Source: Streptomyces sp. NBC_01224
GTDB lineage: Bacteria; Actinomycetota; Actinomycetes; Streptomycetales; Streptomycetaceae
Assembly (NCBI RefSeq): GCF_036002945.1
Contig: NZ_CP108529.1
Location: 9,295,001 to 9,359,000, forward strand
Length of the DNA stretch: 64,000 bases
Direction of reading: 5' to 3'
In this document: in pieces, positions 8,584 through 17,174 of the stretch
Layout of the letters: each line of letters opens with the position of its first letter
Numbering within the stretch: position 1 is the stretch's first letter
Made by a program: the position numbers and the translations under genes
The notes under the pieces: generated by a model
What the model saw: only the letters and a program-made list of their open reading frames with translations
Database searches by the model: none
What the model was told of the DNA's origin: nothing

Positions 8584-8893
8584 TGGAGACTCACGACACG
8601 GACGGGTGACTTTCGTGGTCAGCCGGGCCATTCCCGCGACTTGGCGATGACAGCCAGGAGTCGTTGCGCATCGAATCCCGGATTTGCGTGTCCACTGCGC
8701 GTCGAGCGCCGACATTGTGCATCAAGCCTCGGACACTACAGCAGTGTCACCGGTTCACTATTCATGCAGGCAGAGGCATTGCATGTGGTGGCGTCCGTTC
8801 TCGTCGCGGTACGTGGCGTGTGAACCCAAGTGACTCCCACAGTCGCCTCGGAACGACTCCCGCTCCCGGTGGCAAAGCCGGATCCTCGTTGGC
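8584..8893. other. Intergenic region, no gene recognised
   Basis: About 310 bases between convergent genes. I see no family-like frame and no strong hairpin. Confidence 0.5.
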
Positions 8894-9472
8894 TCAGCCT
8901 GCGTTCTGTGCGCCGAAACGCAGGCCGTCGAAGAGGATCGCCGTGATGTGCACGGCTTCGTCCTGCCAGCCCTCCGTGGTGTGCATTCCGCAGATGCCTC
9001 CCAGTGCGCGCAGCAGTGTGCGTCCGCTGACGTCGCCACGGATGGTGCCGGCTGCTGTGCCCGCTTTGAGCAGCTGATCGAGGGCCTGTGCCATCTGGGC
9101 GCGGGCGTCATCGAAGATCGGTGAGTCCGTCGCCATGATGCTCTCCAGCGCGACGGCCATTCCCTTGCCCACGGCGGCGTGCTCCACGAGCAGCAGCAGG
9201 AATCGCCGCAGGGCCTCGTCCGGGGCATGCCGGTCAAGGAGTTCCGTGGGTGCGGCGCATAGCTGGTCGACCTCCTGGCGGTAGACCTCCTCGACGAGGG
9301 CTTCGCGTGTGTCGAAGTGGCGGTAGAGCGTGCCGACCGCGACTCCGGCTCGCCGGGCGATCTCTTCTACGTGAGCGTCGGCCTCGCCGGTGAGGAATGC
9401 CTCCCGTGCCGCGGTCAGGAGCGCCTCGCGGTTGCGCCGCGCATCAGCGCGCAGCGGACGTGACGATGGCAA
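8894..9472 (-). CDS. TetR/AcrR-family regulator
   Basis: 192 residues from a probable TTG at 9472; no ATG is in frame nearby. The HTH is RRNREALLTAAREAFLTG, HVEEIARRAGVAVGTLYRHF and DTREALVEEVY. The rest is helical with AVGKGMAVALESIMATDSP. It is divergent from a truncated SDR gene at 9553, a common TetR-SDR arrangement in streptomycetes in which the regulator controls the neighbouring dehydrogenase. With the SDR broken, its local target is lost. Confidence 0.87.
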   Translation of the reverse strand: MPSSRPLRADARRNREALLTAAREAFLTGEADAHVEEIARRAGVAVGTLYRHFDTREALVEEVYRQEVDQLCAAPTELLDRHAPDEALRRFLLLLVEHAAVGKGMAVALESIMATDSPIFDDARAQMAQALDQLLKAGTAAGTIRGDVSGRTLLRALGGICGMHTTEGWQDEAVHITAILFDGLRFGAQNAG

Positions 9473-9482
9473 CAGTGCTTCA

Positions 9483-9535
9483 TAAGGTGAGTTGGGTTCC
9501 GCTTATGTTTCGTTTCCGAAGTCGGGTTCACCTTA
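9483..9535. promoter_or_regulatory. Candidate spaced operator half-sites
   Basis: TAAGGTGA (9483-9490) and its complement TCACCTTA (9528-9535) form an 8-bp inverted repeat spanning the TetR/SDR divergent gap. The wide spacing suggests two half-sites or two operators rather than one palindrome. Confidence 0.3.
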
Positions 9536-9552
9536 CTCGAGGAGCACTCCCA

Positions 9553-9801
9553 TGACGTTCCCGGAAGAGGGGCTCCGCGGACTTCGTGTTCTGGTCACCG
9601 ATGGCAGCCGCGGCCTGTGCGAGGCGACTGCCCGTCGATTTGCGGCAGCAGGCGCGACGGTGCTGACCGCCTCGCGCAGCGCGCCGCCGGAGGATCTGCC
9701 GGCCACCTTCATCCCTGCGGACCTTGCGACGGATCAAGGAGCAGCGGAACTCGGCCGACGGGTCATCGGCAGCGTCGGTGGGGTGGATGTCCTGGTCGAC
9801 A
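9553..9801 (+). pseudogene. SDR-family oxidoreductase, N-terminal fragment
   Basis: From ATG 9553 (GAGGAG upstream) the translation gives LRVLVTDGSRGLCEATARRF, a decayed version of the TGGSRGLG cofactor motif, then ATVLTASR and VGGVDVLVD. SDR homology stops at 9801, where it joins the 3' end of a minus-strand FBP gene. About two thirds of the enzyme, with the catalytic Tyr-Lys, is missing. Confidence 0.75.
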
Positions 9802-10278
9802 GAACGCGGCGAGGTTCGCCACGGTCCGCTGGGCCTTCTCCTTCAGGGTGAGGGACTCGTGGAGGTGTGCGCCGATGCCCGCGTCCTTCTTCCCGCGTGC
9901 ATACAGGGAGCAGGTCAGGTCGCTGCATATGTAGATGCCAATCGAGTTGCCCTGCTGCCCGGCCTCCCGATTCGGCGCGACCATCAGGGAGACGCCCCCG
10001 GCGTGGGTGGTCAGGCACACCGAGCACATGCTGCGCCGCATCTGCCAGGGGCCGGCGCCGGAGGAGCGCAGCTGGACGCCGACCGGGCGGCCGTCCAGCT
10101 CGGTCACGAGGTAGGCCCGGTCGGGGGCCTGGGGATCTCGCCAGCCCAGGAAGTCCAGGTCGTCCCAGCACCGCTCGGCCAGGTCGCGGGGGACGGCCAG
10201 GCGCTTGGCCTCGCCCTTGGTGCAGTTCACAAATGCGGTACGAATCTCTTGCTCGGCCAGCCGCTTTATAAAGGACAC
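9763..10278 (-). pseudogene. FBP-domain protein, copy 1 (altered start and tail)
   Basis: Close relative of the copy at 13153-13644. It has EQEIRTAFVNCTKGEAKRL, RDLAERCWDDLDFLGWRDP and the zinc-finger cysteines CSVC and CSDLTC expected of the fibronectin-binding-type treble clef (FBP_C). Two lesions are visible. The codon matching the ATG of copy 2 is ATA here, so translation would need the GTG at 10278. After LAAF (9802) the native tail is replaced by antisense of an SDR gene. Possibly still made, but damaged. The operator at 10285-10305 lies just upstream. Confidence 0.65.
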
Positions 10279-10284
10279 GCTAAT

Positions 10285-10305
10285 TTGCCTAATCTGATTA
10301 GGTAA
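10285..10305. promoter_or_regulatory. 21-bp operator-like palindrome (FBP/TetR module 1)
   Basis: Arms TTGCCTAAT and ATTAGGTAA around a 3-nt centre, one mismatch. The same site with perfect arms lies at 13660-13680, between the second FBP gene and the truncated second TetR gene. Position and conservation make it the likely binding site of the TetR encoded at 10354. Confidence 0.65.
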
Positions 10306-10353
10306 GTGCATAATTATCGATACCAGGGATGAGAAGCGATTCGGAGGATGAAC

Positions 10354-10935
10354 ATGGCACGGGCCAAACGGGTAGGACTGACCACGGAGCGCCTGGTCCG
10401 GGCGGGGGCAGAGCTGGCCGACGAGATCGGCTTCGAGCAGGCGACCCCCGCAGAACTCGCCCGGCGGTTCGGTGTCAAAACCGCGAGCCTGTACTCGCAC
10501 GTGAAGAACGCCCACGACCTCAAGACCAAGATCGCTCTGCTCGCCCTGGAGGAACTCGCCGACCAGGTCTCCACCGCGGTGGCCGGACGGGCCGGCAAAG
10601 ACGCCCTGACCGCTTTCGCAAACGTCTACCGCGACTACGCACTCAAGCACCCGGGGCGCTTCGCCGCAGCCCAGTTCCGGCTCGACCCGCAGACGGCGGC
10701 CACCAGCGCCGGCGTCCGGCACGCCCAGATGACGCGGGCGATCCTGCGCGGATACAGCCTGGCCGAACCACACCAGACACACGCGGTGCGACTGCTGGGC
10801 AGCGTCTTCAGCGGCTACGTCGGCCTGGAGACCGCCGGCGGCTTCAGCCACAGCACCCCCGACTCGCAGGAGAGCTGGACCGAAATCCTCGACGCACTCG
10901 ACACCCTGCTGCGCACCTGGCCCACCACCTCCTGA
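10354..10935 (+). CDS. TetR-family regulator with WHG-type C-terminal domain
   Basis: 193 residues from ATG 10354, with CGGAGG 6 nt upstream (an ATG at 10348 would sit on it). The HTH is LTTERLVRAGAELADEIGF, TPAELARRFGVKTASLYSHV and KNAHDLKTKIALLALEELA. The C-terminal part, DYALKHPGRFAAAQF and HAVRLLGSVFSGYVGLE, matches the WHG subgroup. Divergent from FBP copy 1 across a 21-bp palindrome. It is the only intact regulator of the duplicated FBP/TetR modules and could act on both operators. Confidence 0.88.
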   Translation: MARAKRVGLTTERLVRAGAELADEIGFEQATPAELARRFGVKTASLYSHVKNAHDLKTKIALLALEELADQVSTAVAGRAGKDALTAFANVYRDYALKHPGRFAAAQFRLDPQTAATSAGVRHAQMTRAILRGYSLAEPHQTHAVRLLGSVFSGYVGLETAGGFSHSTPDSQESWTEILDALDTLLRTWPTTS

Positions 10936-10972
10936 CCAACCCTTCCAGCCACCCCTGCCAACTGACCCTCCT

Positions 10973-11155
10973 GACGAAGCGCTGCGGGGATTGGACGCCC
11001 AACTCGCCGTCACCATCGAACGGCTGCAACGGATGCGCACGGACATCGAGCTGATCCTGCGTCAAGCCGTACCGACCGACCGACCGACCGACCTTCCGTC
11101 CTGCCTGGGCGAGGCCGTCGCCCGCGCGGCGTCTCACCGGCCGAGCGTTCGTTGA
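10973..11155 (+). pseudogene. C-terminal scrap of a MerR-type regulator
   Basis: The frame reads LDAQLAVTIERLQRMRTDIE then LILRQAVPTDR, resembling the coiled-coil tail of MerR-family proteins that often ends in PTDLPP. No start or HTH is present. A tetranucleotide expansion interrupts the PTDLP stretch. It ends with TGA at 11153-11155. Confidence 0.45.
11071..11093. repeat. ACCG tetranucleotide repeat, 5.75 copies
   Basis: ACCG is repeated head to tail across 23 bp inside the MerR-like remnant. A 4-bp unit in a reading frame is prone to slippage and frameshift. Confidence 0.9.
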
Positions 11156-11516
11156 CCGTCGTTATGGCCCAGGCCCTCGGCCGGCTGGTACTCGATGGCT
11201 ACGCGGACACGCTGCGGACGTGCGCTGAGGCGGAGGTGCAGAGGAACGCTGATCCGTGGACGCCACCCCGGCTGGCCGTTGCGGCGCCGTGGCGGGTCGG
11301 CGTCCTGGGTGGTGTTTCGGGATTCCTTCGCCTCGTCCATGGTGCTGGCCTTCGAATACTCGGCGTGCCGCGCCCGGACGGCAGCGGCACCCGGACGGCA
11401 GCGGCGCACTGACCACCGCGTCCCACTGACCACCCCGTCTCCCCGCGACGGCGGCGAATGCCGTGCGTCGGCGCGGGGAGAGGTGCGGTCGGCGGAACGC
11501 GGCCAGGGAGAGGTGA
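11156..11516. other. Non-coding or decayed stretch with a 17-bp tandem repeat
   Basis: No family is recognised. A 16-base block (cccggacggcagcggc) occurs twice in tandem with a 17-bp period (11373-11388 and 11390-11405). A minus-strand frame with MDEAKESRNTTQDADPPRR may be a remnant, but I cannot assign it. Confidence 0.4.
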
Positions 11517-11895
11517 TCAGTGGGTCTCCGCCGCGCAGGCGCGGTCGTGCGAGGGCCGCTCGCCCGTGGTCAGGAAGCTGGTCACCGCGTCGTTCGCGCA
11601 CTCGTTCTTGCCGTACGGGTAGACGCCGTGCCGCCCTGGTCGGCCGTGACCATCGTGCCAGCTCGCCGAATGCCTGCCGCAGCTTGCGGGCGGCGACCAG
11701 CGGTGTGCCGGGGTCGCGCTCGTTCTGCTGGTCGAGCGGGACCTTGAGGGTCGAGCACTCCAGCCCCGGCAGGGCGGCGTCCTTGGGGCAGTCGCCCCAT
11801 CGCACGGCGCTCGGCGCCTCCACCGCCGAGGCCCCCGGGATGGCGACCACCGCCATCGCAGCGGCGGTGAGGCTGAGGGGCAAGGTTCTGCGCAT
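11517..11895 (-). pseudogene. Secreted tripeptidyl-aminopeptidase-like hydrolase, internally deleted
   Basis: The N-terminus at 11895 is a signal peptide (MRRTLPLSLTAAAMAVVAIP) followed by VRWGDCPKD and LECSTLKVPLD, typical of secreted TAP-like alpha/beta hydrolases. After AARKLRQAFGEL the sequence jumps to the family C-terminus (GVYPYGKNECANDAVTSFL, RACAAETH), with one missing base near 11630. About 350 central residues, including the catalytic serine, are gone. It is therefore inactive. Confidence 0.75.
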
Positions 11896-12019
11896 GTGGC
11901 TTCTCCTGGGCGGCGCTCGGGGACTCCGGGCGCCTGGATCGAAGGGTGGGGGCGTGGGGACGGGGTGAGGTCAGGTGGAGACGGGGCGAGGCCCTAACAG
12001 TTCATCCGGACCAGGACGT

Positions 12020-12130
12020 CGAGCTGAGCGGCGTTGTAGACCCAGGTACGCGCGGTCGGGGTCGCGCCAGCCGAGGTAGGCCAGGTCGTCCCAGGACCGC
12101 TCGGCCAGGTCGCGCTGGAAGGGCACACAG
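12020..12130 (-). pseudogene. FBP-domain protein, third copy (fragment)
   Basis: The minus strand reads PFQRDLAERSWDDLAYLGWR then DPDRAYL, matching the central block of the FBP copies at 9763 and 13153. Both sides are lost. This makes three FBP-related copies within 4 kb. Confidence 0.65.
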
Positions 12131-12500
12131 TGGTGCGCGCCTCGGGGGCCGAGTTCGAGCAGAACCTGCTCTACGCGGCCCTGCACCAGCTGTGCGCGCC
12201 GGTCCTCGATCACCGTCAGGGACTTCCTCCGGTACAGCGGGGGTGCTGGAGGCGGTGTTCGGTCTCGGCGCACAGACGTCGCCCGGCCCGCCGACGGCCG
12301 GTCTCGCCGTCCTGGGGCTGCTGAAAGAGCTGGCGCGGCAGCATCCGGTTTGCTGCGGGGTGGACGACGCCCAGTGGATCGGCGACGCTTCACGGCGGGC
12401 GCTGGTCTTGGTGGCCCGGCGAGTAATTGTCGAGCGGATCGCCGTGGTGTTTGCCGCACGTGACGTCGGCGCGGTGCCCGGTCTCGCGGATCTTCCGCAT
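12130..12500 (+). pseudogene. LuxR-family AAA regulator, fragment with frameshift
   Basis: GAEFEQNLLYAALHQLCAPVL in one frame and GLAVLGLLKELARQHPVCCG, VDDAQWIGDASRRALVLVAR and IAVVFAARD in another are the central ATPase region of large LuxR/MalT-type activators (VDDAQW is the Walker B). Walker A and the C-terminal HTH are absent, and a frameshift lies near 12240. Confidence 0.7.
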
Positions 12501-13014
12501 CAGCATCCGTTTGGAATCGACGAACATGCCCCAGCCGGTGATCGACACGTTGAACAGCTCGGTGAACTCGGCGACTCCGGCGTAAGGCAGGTCGGGGTAG
12601 GGGCGCAGCCAGTAGAGGAGCGGGACCAGCGCGAGGTCGGCGCCGCCGATCCAGGCTACGTAGCGGAAGGGTCGGTGCACAGCGAGTGTGAACACGGCGA
12701 CCATCGCCGCCCCGCCCGAGGTGTTGGACAGCAGACTGATCGGGATCAGCAGGACGGCGAGGTGGACCGGCCACCGGTGCCGCAGCCGCACCGCCGCACA
12801 GGCGATCGCGCCGAGCGTCTGGTCAAGGGTGGCGAGGGGGTGCGACGGGCCTGGTTCGTCAGGCAGGGAGTGCGCGGCCGTCAGGCCGAGGGCGACGGCC
12901 AACAGGAAGCAGGAGAAGTCGACGGCCCAGTCGCGCGTGGTACGCCGCGGCTGCCGGCCGGATGTGCGGGCGCCCGATTCCAGCTCGTGGACCAGCGTGG
13001 ACGGGAACAGCCAC
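12480..13014 (-). pseudogene. Sensor histidine kinase, membrane-domain fragment
   Basis: The minus strand reads TTRDWAVDFSCFLLAVALGL, ALDQ-like and AVFTLAVHRPFRYVAWIGG, then ITGWGMFVDSKRMLM. This is the N-terminal multi-pass region of NarL-group sensor kinases, ending just before the dimerisation helix. There is a stop immediately upstream of the first recognisable residues, and the kinase core is missing. Confidence 0.65.
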
Positions 13015-13152
13015 TAGCACCCCGCCAGTCCCTGAGGCGCCCGCGTCGACTCGCTTACCACGTGGCGGGCTGTCCAACGGGTGATCGCGTATGCGAAAAG
13101 TGCGAATGCGCCGCGTCGCATCGGACAGGTGTGGCGCGCGTGGCTGGTTGCT

Positions 13153-13644
13153 TCATGCGGTGACCTTGGCGATGAACGCGGCGAGGTTCGCGACGGTCCG
13201 CTGGATCTTCTCCTCCAAGGTGAGCGACTCGTGGAGCCGCGCACCGACGCCCGCATCCTTCTTGCCCCGCACGTACAGCGGGCAGGCGAGGTCGCTGCAC
13301 ATGTAGGTGCCCACGGAGTTGCCCTGCTGCCCGGCCTTGCCCGCCTTCGCGGCGACCAGCAGCGAGACGCCCCCGGTGTGGGTGGTGATGCATATCGAGC
13401 ACATGCTGCGCCGCATCTGCCAGGAGGCGGTGCTCGGGCAGCGCAGGGCGAGCGCCACCGGGCGGCCGTCCAGCTCGGTGACGAGGTAGGCACGGTCGGG
13501 GGCCTGGGGGTCCCGCCAGCCGAGGAAGTCCAGGTCGTCCCAGGGCCGCTCGGCCAGGTCGCGGGGGACGGACAGGCGCTTCGCCTCTCCTTTGGTGCAG
13601 TTCACGAACGCGGTACGGATCTCTTGCTCAGTCAGCGGTTTCAT
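13153..13644 (-). CDS. FBP-domain (treble-clef zinc-finger) protein, copy 2
   Basis: 163 residues from ATG 13644; the frame is open upstream, but starting there would place the operator inside the gene. It has EQEIRTAFVNCTKGEAKRLS, PWDDLDFLGWRDPQAPDRAY, then CSICITTH and CSDLACPLY, which give four zinc-binding cysteines. The end is NLAAFIAKVTA. FBP_C-domain proteins resemble the C-terminus of elongation-factor-G-binding proteins and are common in actinobacteria. The cellular role is unknown. Divergent from a deleted TetR gene across a palindrome. This is the intact member of three copies. Confidence 0.82.
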   Translation of the reverse strand: MKPLTEQEIRTAFVNCTKGEAKRLSVPRDLAERPWDDLDFLGWRDPQAPDRAYLVTELDGRPVALALRCPSTASWQMRRSMCSICITTHTGGVSLLVAAKAGKAGQQGNSVGTYMCSDLACPLYVRGKKDAGVGARLHESLTLEEKIQRTVANLAAFIAKVTA

Positions 13645-13659
13645 GAGTGGCAGGCTAAG

Positions 13660-13680
13660 TTGCCTAAAGCTTTTAGGCAA
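13660..13680. promoter_or_regulatory. 21-bp perfect operator-like palindrome (FBP/TetR module 2)
   Basis: Arms TTGCCTAAA and TTTAGGCAA flank the centre GCT; it lies 16 nt upstream of the FBP ATG. Compared with 10285-10305, the outer TTGCCTAA is kept, while the fourth bases from the centre change together. Its own TetR is deleted, so control would have to come from the TetR at 10354. Confidence 0.65.
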
Positions 13681-13715
13681 ATGCATAATGGATGTCGCTG
13701 GATGAGGGGAAGGTT

Positions 13716-13915
13716 ATGGTTCGAGTGGGGCTGACTACGGAGCGTCTGACCCGGGCGGGGGCGCACGTGGTCCGAATGCTGGGCAGCGTCTTCCACGGCT
13801 ACGTCAGCCTGGAGATGACAGGAGGCTTCAGCACACCGCCGTCGGCTCGCGGGAATCCTGGGCCTGGATCTTGGATTCCCTCGACGCTCTGCTTCAGAAC
13901 TGGACCACACCCTGA
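13716..13915 (+). pseudogene. TetR-family regulator with internal deletion, copy 2
   Basis: It starts MVRVGLTTERLTRAGA like the intact copy at 10354, then jumps directly to VVRMLGSVFHGYVSLEMTGG, which matches residues near 145-165 of that copy. The whole HTH and most of the ligand domain are missing, and a one-base loss after GGFS shifts the tail (SRESWAWILDSLDALLQNW in the other frame). It cannot bind DNA. Confidence 0.85.
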
Positions 13916-14007
13916 CCAGCAGGGGGCTGCACCGCCGGAGGCGGTCCGCCGCGCCGTGCACCGGCGCACCTGAACATTCCGGAAGTCTTGATCAACAGGC
14001 TGGGACA

Positions 14008-15186
14008 ATGAACACTGAGCACGACTGGATCACCACACCTGTCACCGCGGACATCCTGCGCGGTTTCATCGACGTGGAACCGACCGAGCAGGGCCTGCTG
14101 CCGCATCGGCTGCCCGCTCGGGCTCGTCGGCAGATCCCTGACAACCAACTGGCCGTAGCCGAGGCCCAGCCCTCCGGCGTGCGCCTGGCATTTCGTACCC
14201 GGGCCACGACCATCGAACTGGACACTCTGCCTACCAAGCGGGTCTACCGAGGTTTCCCGGCCCCGGCGGACGGCGTGTACGACCTGCTGATTGGTGGCCG
14301 TCTCGCTGCCCAGGCCACGGTGGCCGGCGGTAACGTCCGCACGGTTATCGACATGGTCACCCAGTCCGCCGAACTGCGTGAGGGGCCTGCCGGCACCGCC
14401 CGGTTCACCGATCTGCCGGCGGGTGACAAGGACGTCGAGATCTGGCTTCCGCATACGGAGATCACCGAGCTGATCGCCCTGCGCACCGATGCCCCGGTCG
14501 AGCCGGCGCCGGACAACGGGCGCAGGGTGTGGCTGCACCACGGCAGTTCCATCAGCCACGGCTCGAACGCCGCCCACCCGACCGCCATCTGGCCGGCCCT
14601 GGCTGCAGCCCAGGGCGACGTGGAATTGGTCAACCTGGGGTTCGGCGGTAGCGCGCTGCTCGACCCGTTCACAGCCCGTGCGATGCGGGACACCCCCGCG
14701 GACCTGATCAGCCTCAAGATCGGCATCAATGTCGTCAACGCCGACGTGATGCGCTTGCGCGCCTTCACCCCTTCGGTCCACGGCTTCCTCGACACCATCC
14801 GGGAGGGGCATCCGACCACGCCGCTGCTGGTCGTGTCCCCTATCCTGTGCCCGGTCCAGGAGGACACCCCCGGGCCCCTCGCGCCCGACTTCGACGGCGG
14901 GACCTTGCGGTTCAAGGCCACGGGCGATCCAGCCGAACGTGTTGCCGGGCGCCTGACGCTCAACGTCATCCGCGACGAACTCGCCCGGATCGTCGAACAG
15001 CGGGCGGCTGACGACCCGAACCTGCACTACCTCGACGGCCGTGACCTTTACGGCGAGACGGATTACGCCGAATTCCCGCTGCCCGACGAGGTCCACCCTG
15101 ATCCCGCAGGACACCGCCGCATCGGCGAGAACTTCGCGCGGCTGGCGTTCGCCGATGGCGGCCCCTTCGCCACCAAGACCGGCTGA
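14008..15186 (+). CDS. GDSL/SGNH-family esterase or lipase
   Basis: 392 residues from ATG 14008. An N-terminal beta-rich domain (residues 1-165) precedes the SGNH hydrolase domain. Block I is HHGSSISHGSN (nucleophile probably Ser181), block II is NLGFGGSALLDPF, block III is LKIGINVVNAD, and block V is PLPDEVHPDPAGHRRIG with the catalytic Asp and His. All four blocks are present, so it should be active on an ester substrate. No signal peptide, so cytosolic. It is intact and isolated among pseudogenes. Confidence 0.88.
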   Translation: MNTEHDWITTPVTADILRGFIDVEPTEQGLLPHRLPARARRQIPDNQLAVAEAQPSGVRLAFRTRATTIELDTLPTKRVYRGFPAPADGVYDLLIGGRLAAQATVAGGNVRTVIDMVTQSAELREGPAGTARFTDLPAGDKDVEIWLPHTEITELIALRTDAPVEPAPDNGRRVWLHHGSSISHGSNAAHPTAIWPALAAAQGDVELVNLGFGGSALLDPFTARAMRDTPADLISLKIGINVVNADVMRLRAFTPSVHGFLDTIREGHPTTPLLVVSPILCPVQEDTPGPLAPDFDGGTLRFKATGDPAERVAGRLTLNVIRDELARIVEQRAADDPNLHYLDGRDLYGETDYAEFPLPDEVHPDPAGHRRIGENFARLAFADGGPFATKTG

Positions 15187-15219
15187 CCACATCGCGGTCA
15201 AGCAGACCGCGATCGCTAT

Positions 15220-15811
15220 GTAGCCGCGCTGATGTCGCCGACGACCTCGTGGCGCCCGGCGATGTCCGCCAGACCCTGGTGCAGGAACACGCCGAGCGAT
15301 CGCGCCCGATCATCGAGCTTGTCGCCGGTCAGGACGTCAAGGACGGTGTTGCCGACCGCGGCCACCAGCGGGTCGGCGACGTGCGTGGTGAAGAACAGGA
15401 ACCCGCGCTCGTACGCCTCCTGCTCGATCTCGGCGCTGGTGACCACGGCCGCGAGGGGCAGTCCCGCACCAAGCGTCTTGGACAGCGTGAGGATGTCGGG
15501 GACAACACCATCGCGCTCGAACGCGTACCAGGCCCCGGTGCGGCACAGTCCGGTCTGGGCCTCGTCGAGGATCAGCAGCATGCCGCGTTCCCGGCACTTG
15601 TCCTGCAGAGCCGCGAAATACCCGGCCGGCGGCTCGATGATTCCGCCCGAGCTGAGAATCGGTTCGACGAGGCACGCGGCCAGACTGCCGGTCGACTGGG
15701 CGTCGATCAGGTCGAAGGCGAAGTCCAGCTGGCGGCGCCAGTCCAGCGAGCCGTCGGCCGCGGTGAAGTCGGGCCGGTACACGTTCGGCACGGGGATGGC
15801 GTCGGGCACGG
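15220..15811 (-). pseudogene. Class III aminotransferase (dialkylglycine decarboxylase-like), central fragment
   Basis: Reads LVEPILSSGGIIEPPAGYFA, GMLLILDEAQTGLCRTGAWY and ILTLSKTLGAGLPLAAVVTS, i.e. the PLP-binding Asp and Lys regions of 2,2-dialkylglycine decarboxylase-type enzymes. The N-terminal third is missing beyond 15811, and the C-terminus breaks off after HEVVGDIS. The two lysine-region blocks are intact, but the fold is incomplete. Confidence 0.8.
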
Positions 15812-16510
15812 GCCATCCTCGATCACATGGACAGCGTCGAGACGGAGCTGCGCGGGTTCGGCGATGAACCGGCCGGGCTGGTGCGGTTGGGGGCGTTCCA
15901 GAGCGCGATCCACTCCACGGCCGTCCCGGCGGTGACCCGGCTGGTGTGCGAACATCCGCACCTTGAGATCGAGCTGCTTGAGCTGGAGCCGCACGAGAGC
16001 GTGCCCGCGCTGCGGGTCGGCGACGCGGACATCGTCATCACGACCACGGACTTTGACGAACTGCCGTTGGGGACGGACCTCGACCTCGTACCGCTGGCCA
16101 AGGACCCGATCTTGCTGGTGGTTCCGCCCGAGCATCCAGCCGCCGGGCGCGGCGCCGCGGACCTCGCGGCCTACGCGGACGAGCCGTGGGCGTTCGACAT
16201 GCCACAGTCGTACATGGCGAATCTCGCCCAACGGCTGTGCCGTCAGTCGGGGTTCGAGCCGCGGGTGGTGTGCCGGTTCAGCAACTACATGATGACCCTG
16301 CAGCACGTCGAGGCAGGGCTGTCGATCGCACTGCTGCCCGGCCTGGCGGTCGACCGCCGTTATCGCGTCGCCACCAGGGAACTCGCGACTCCAGTGACAC
16401 GCACAATCACGGCGGCAATCCGCCGCGGCTCGCCACCCCGCGCGGCGGTGCGCGCCGTGCTGGACGCGCTGCGCCACTTTCCGGACCTACCGCTTCCGGG
16501 CCGTGGGTGA
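15812..16510 (+). pseudogene. LysR-type regulator lacking its DNA-binding domain
   Basis: Contains the linker and effector domain: MDSVETELRGFGDEPAGLVR, LGAFQSAIHSTAVPAVTRL, VPALRVGDADIVIT and NYMMTLQHVEAGLSIALLPG, with a stop at 16508-16510. The HTH-bearing first 70 or so residues are missing; the gene begins abruptly at the junction with the aminotransferase fragment. An in-frame ATG at 15827 could still produce a ligand domain, but without DNA binding. Confidence 0.8.
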
Positions 16511-17174
16511 CAGAGCGAGTCACTCGCAATCCTGATGTCTCCTCACAAGTCCGCCCCGCCAATCCAGATTCCGCTACCGGCGGTGACTGCCGATGACAGC
16601 GCGGCGGTCGATTCTGCCCGTGATCAGCCGACATGATTGGCGCTCATCACGCGCGGACTCAGCCGTTTCCGCAGGAACCAGTGCTCACGAAGTCGCGCTC
16701 CCTGCACGAGACCCGCTCGCAGAGGAACTCGCCACGATGCAGGAGCTGCTGTTGAGGCCGGCCGAACTGGTTGACGCCTTCCTCGCCCGACGTGAGGTGT
16801 TCCCGGAACGCCTCCGAGACGACACAACCCTGCGGAGCCTGCTGATTCAGCAGACCCGGAGCTTGTTTGCCTGAGCAGGGTGTTCCGGCTCGTGCCCAGG
16901 GCGTGCATCGGGCCTGGCGAACGCGATACGCGGCTCCTGGATCACACCACAAGCCGCCCCCTGTCCTTCCGGTCAAGCTGGACGGGCAACGGTTCGGGGT
17001 CTGGAACAGTGTGCTCCCGCATGGTGATGATCAGGTTGGCGAGGGTGTCCCTGCGGAGCTCACGGTGTTCCACCGGACCGCTGTCGACGGCGGCACGGTG
17101 GTGATCGCTCTCCGTCGTGCGAAGGCCGGGTGCTCTTCGGGCTGAATGGCGGTCGTGGACCTCCTCAGGCGTCC
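16511..17174 (+). other. Gap containing a possible mannitol-dehydrogenase tail
   Basis: The frame ending at 16874 reads LPARDPLAEELATMQELLL and LVDAFLARREVFPERLRDD. This vaguely resembles the C-terminal domain of polyol (mannitol/fructuronate) dehydrogenases; it has no start and no catalytic residues. The rest shows nothing recognisable. Confidence 0.35.

Noticed and set aside
13894..15201. 435-codon minus-strand frame over the esterase
   Set aside because: Antisense shadow of the GDSL gene, whose four SGNH blocks are intact.
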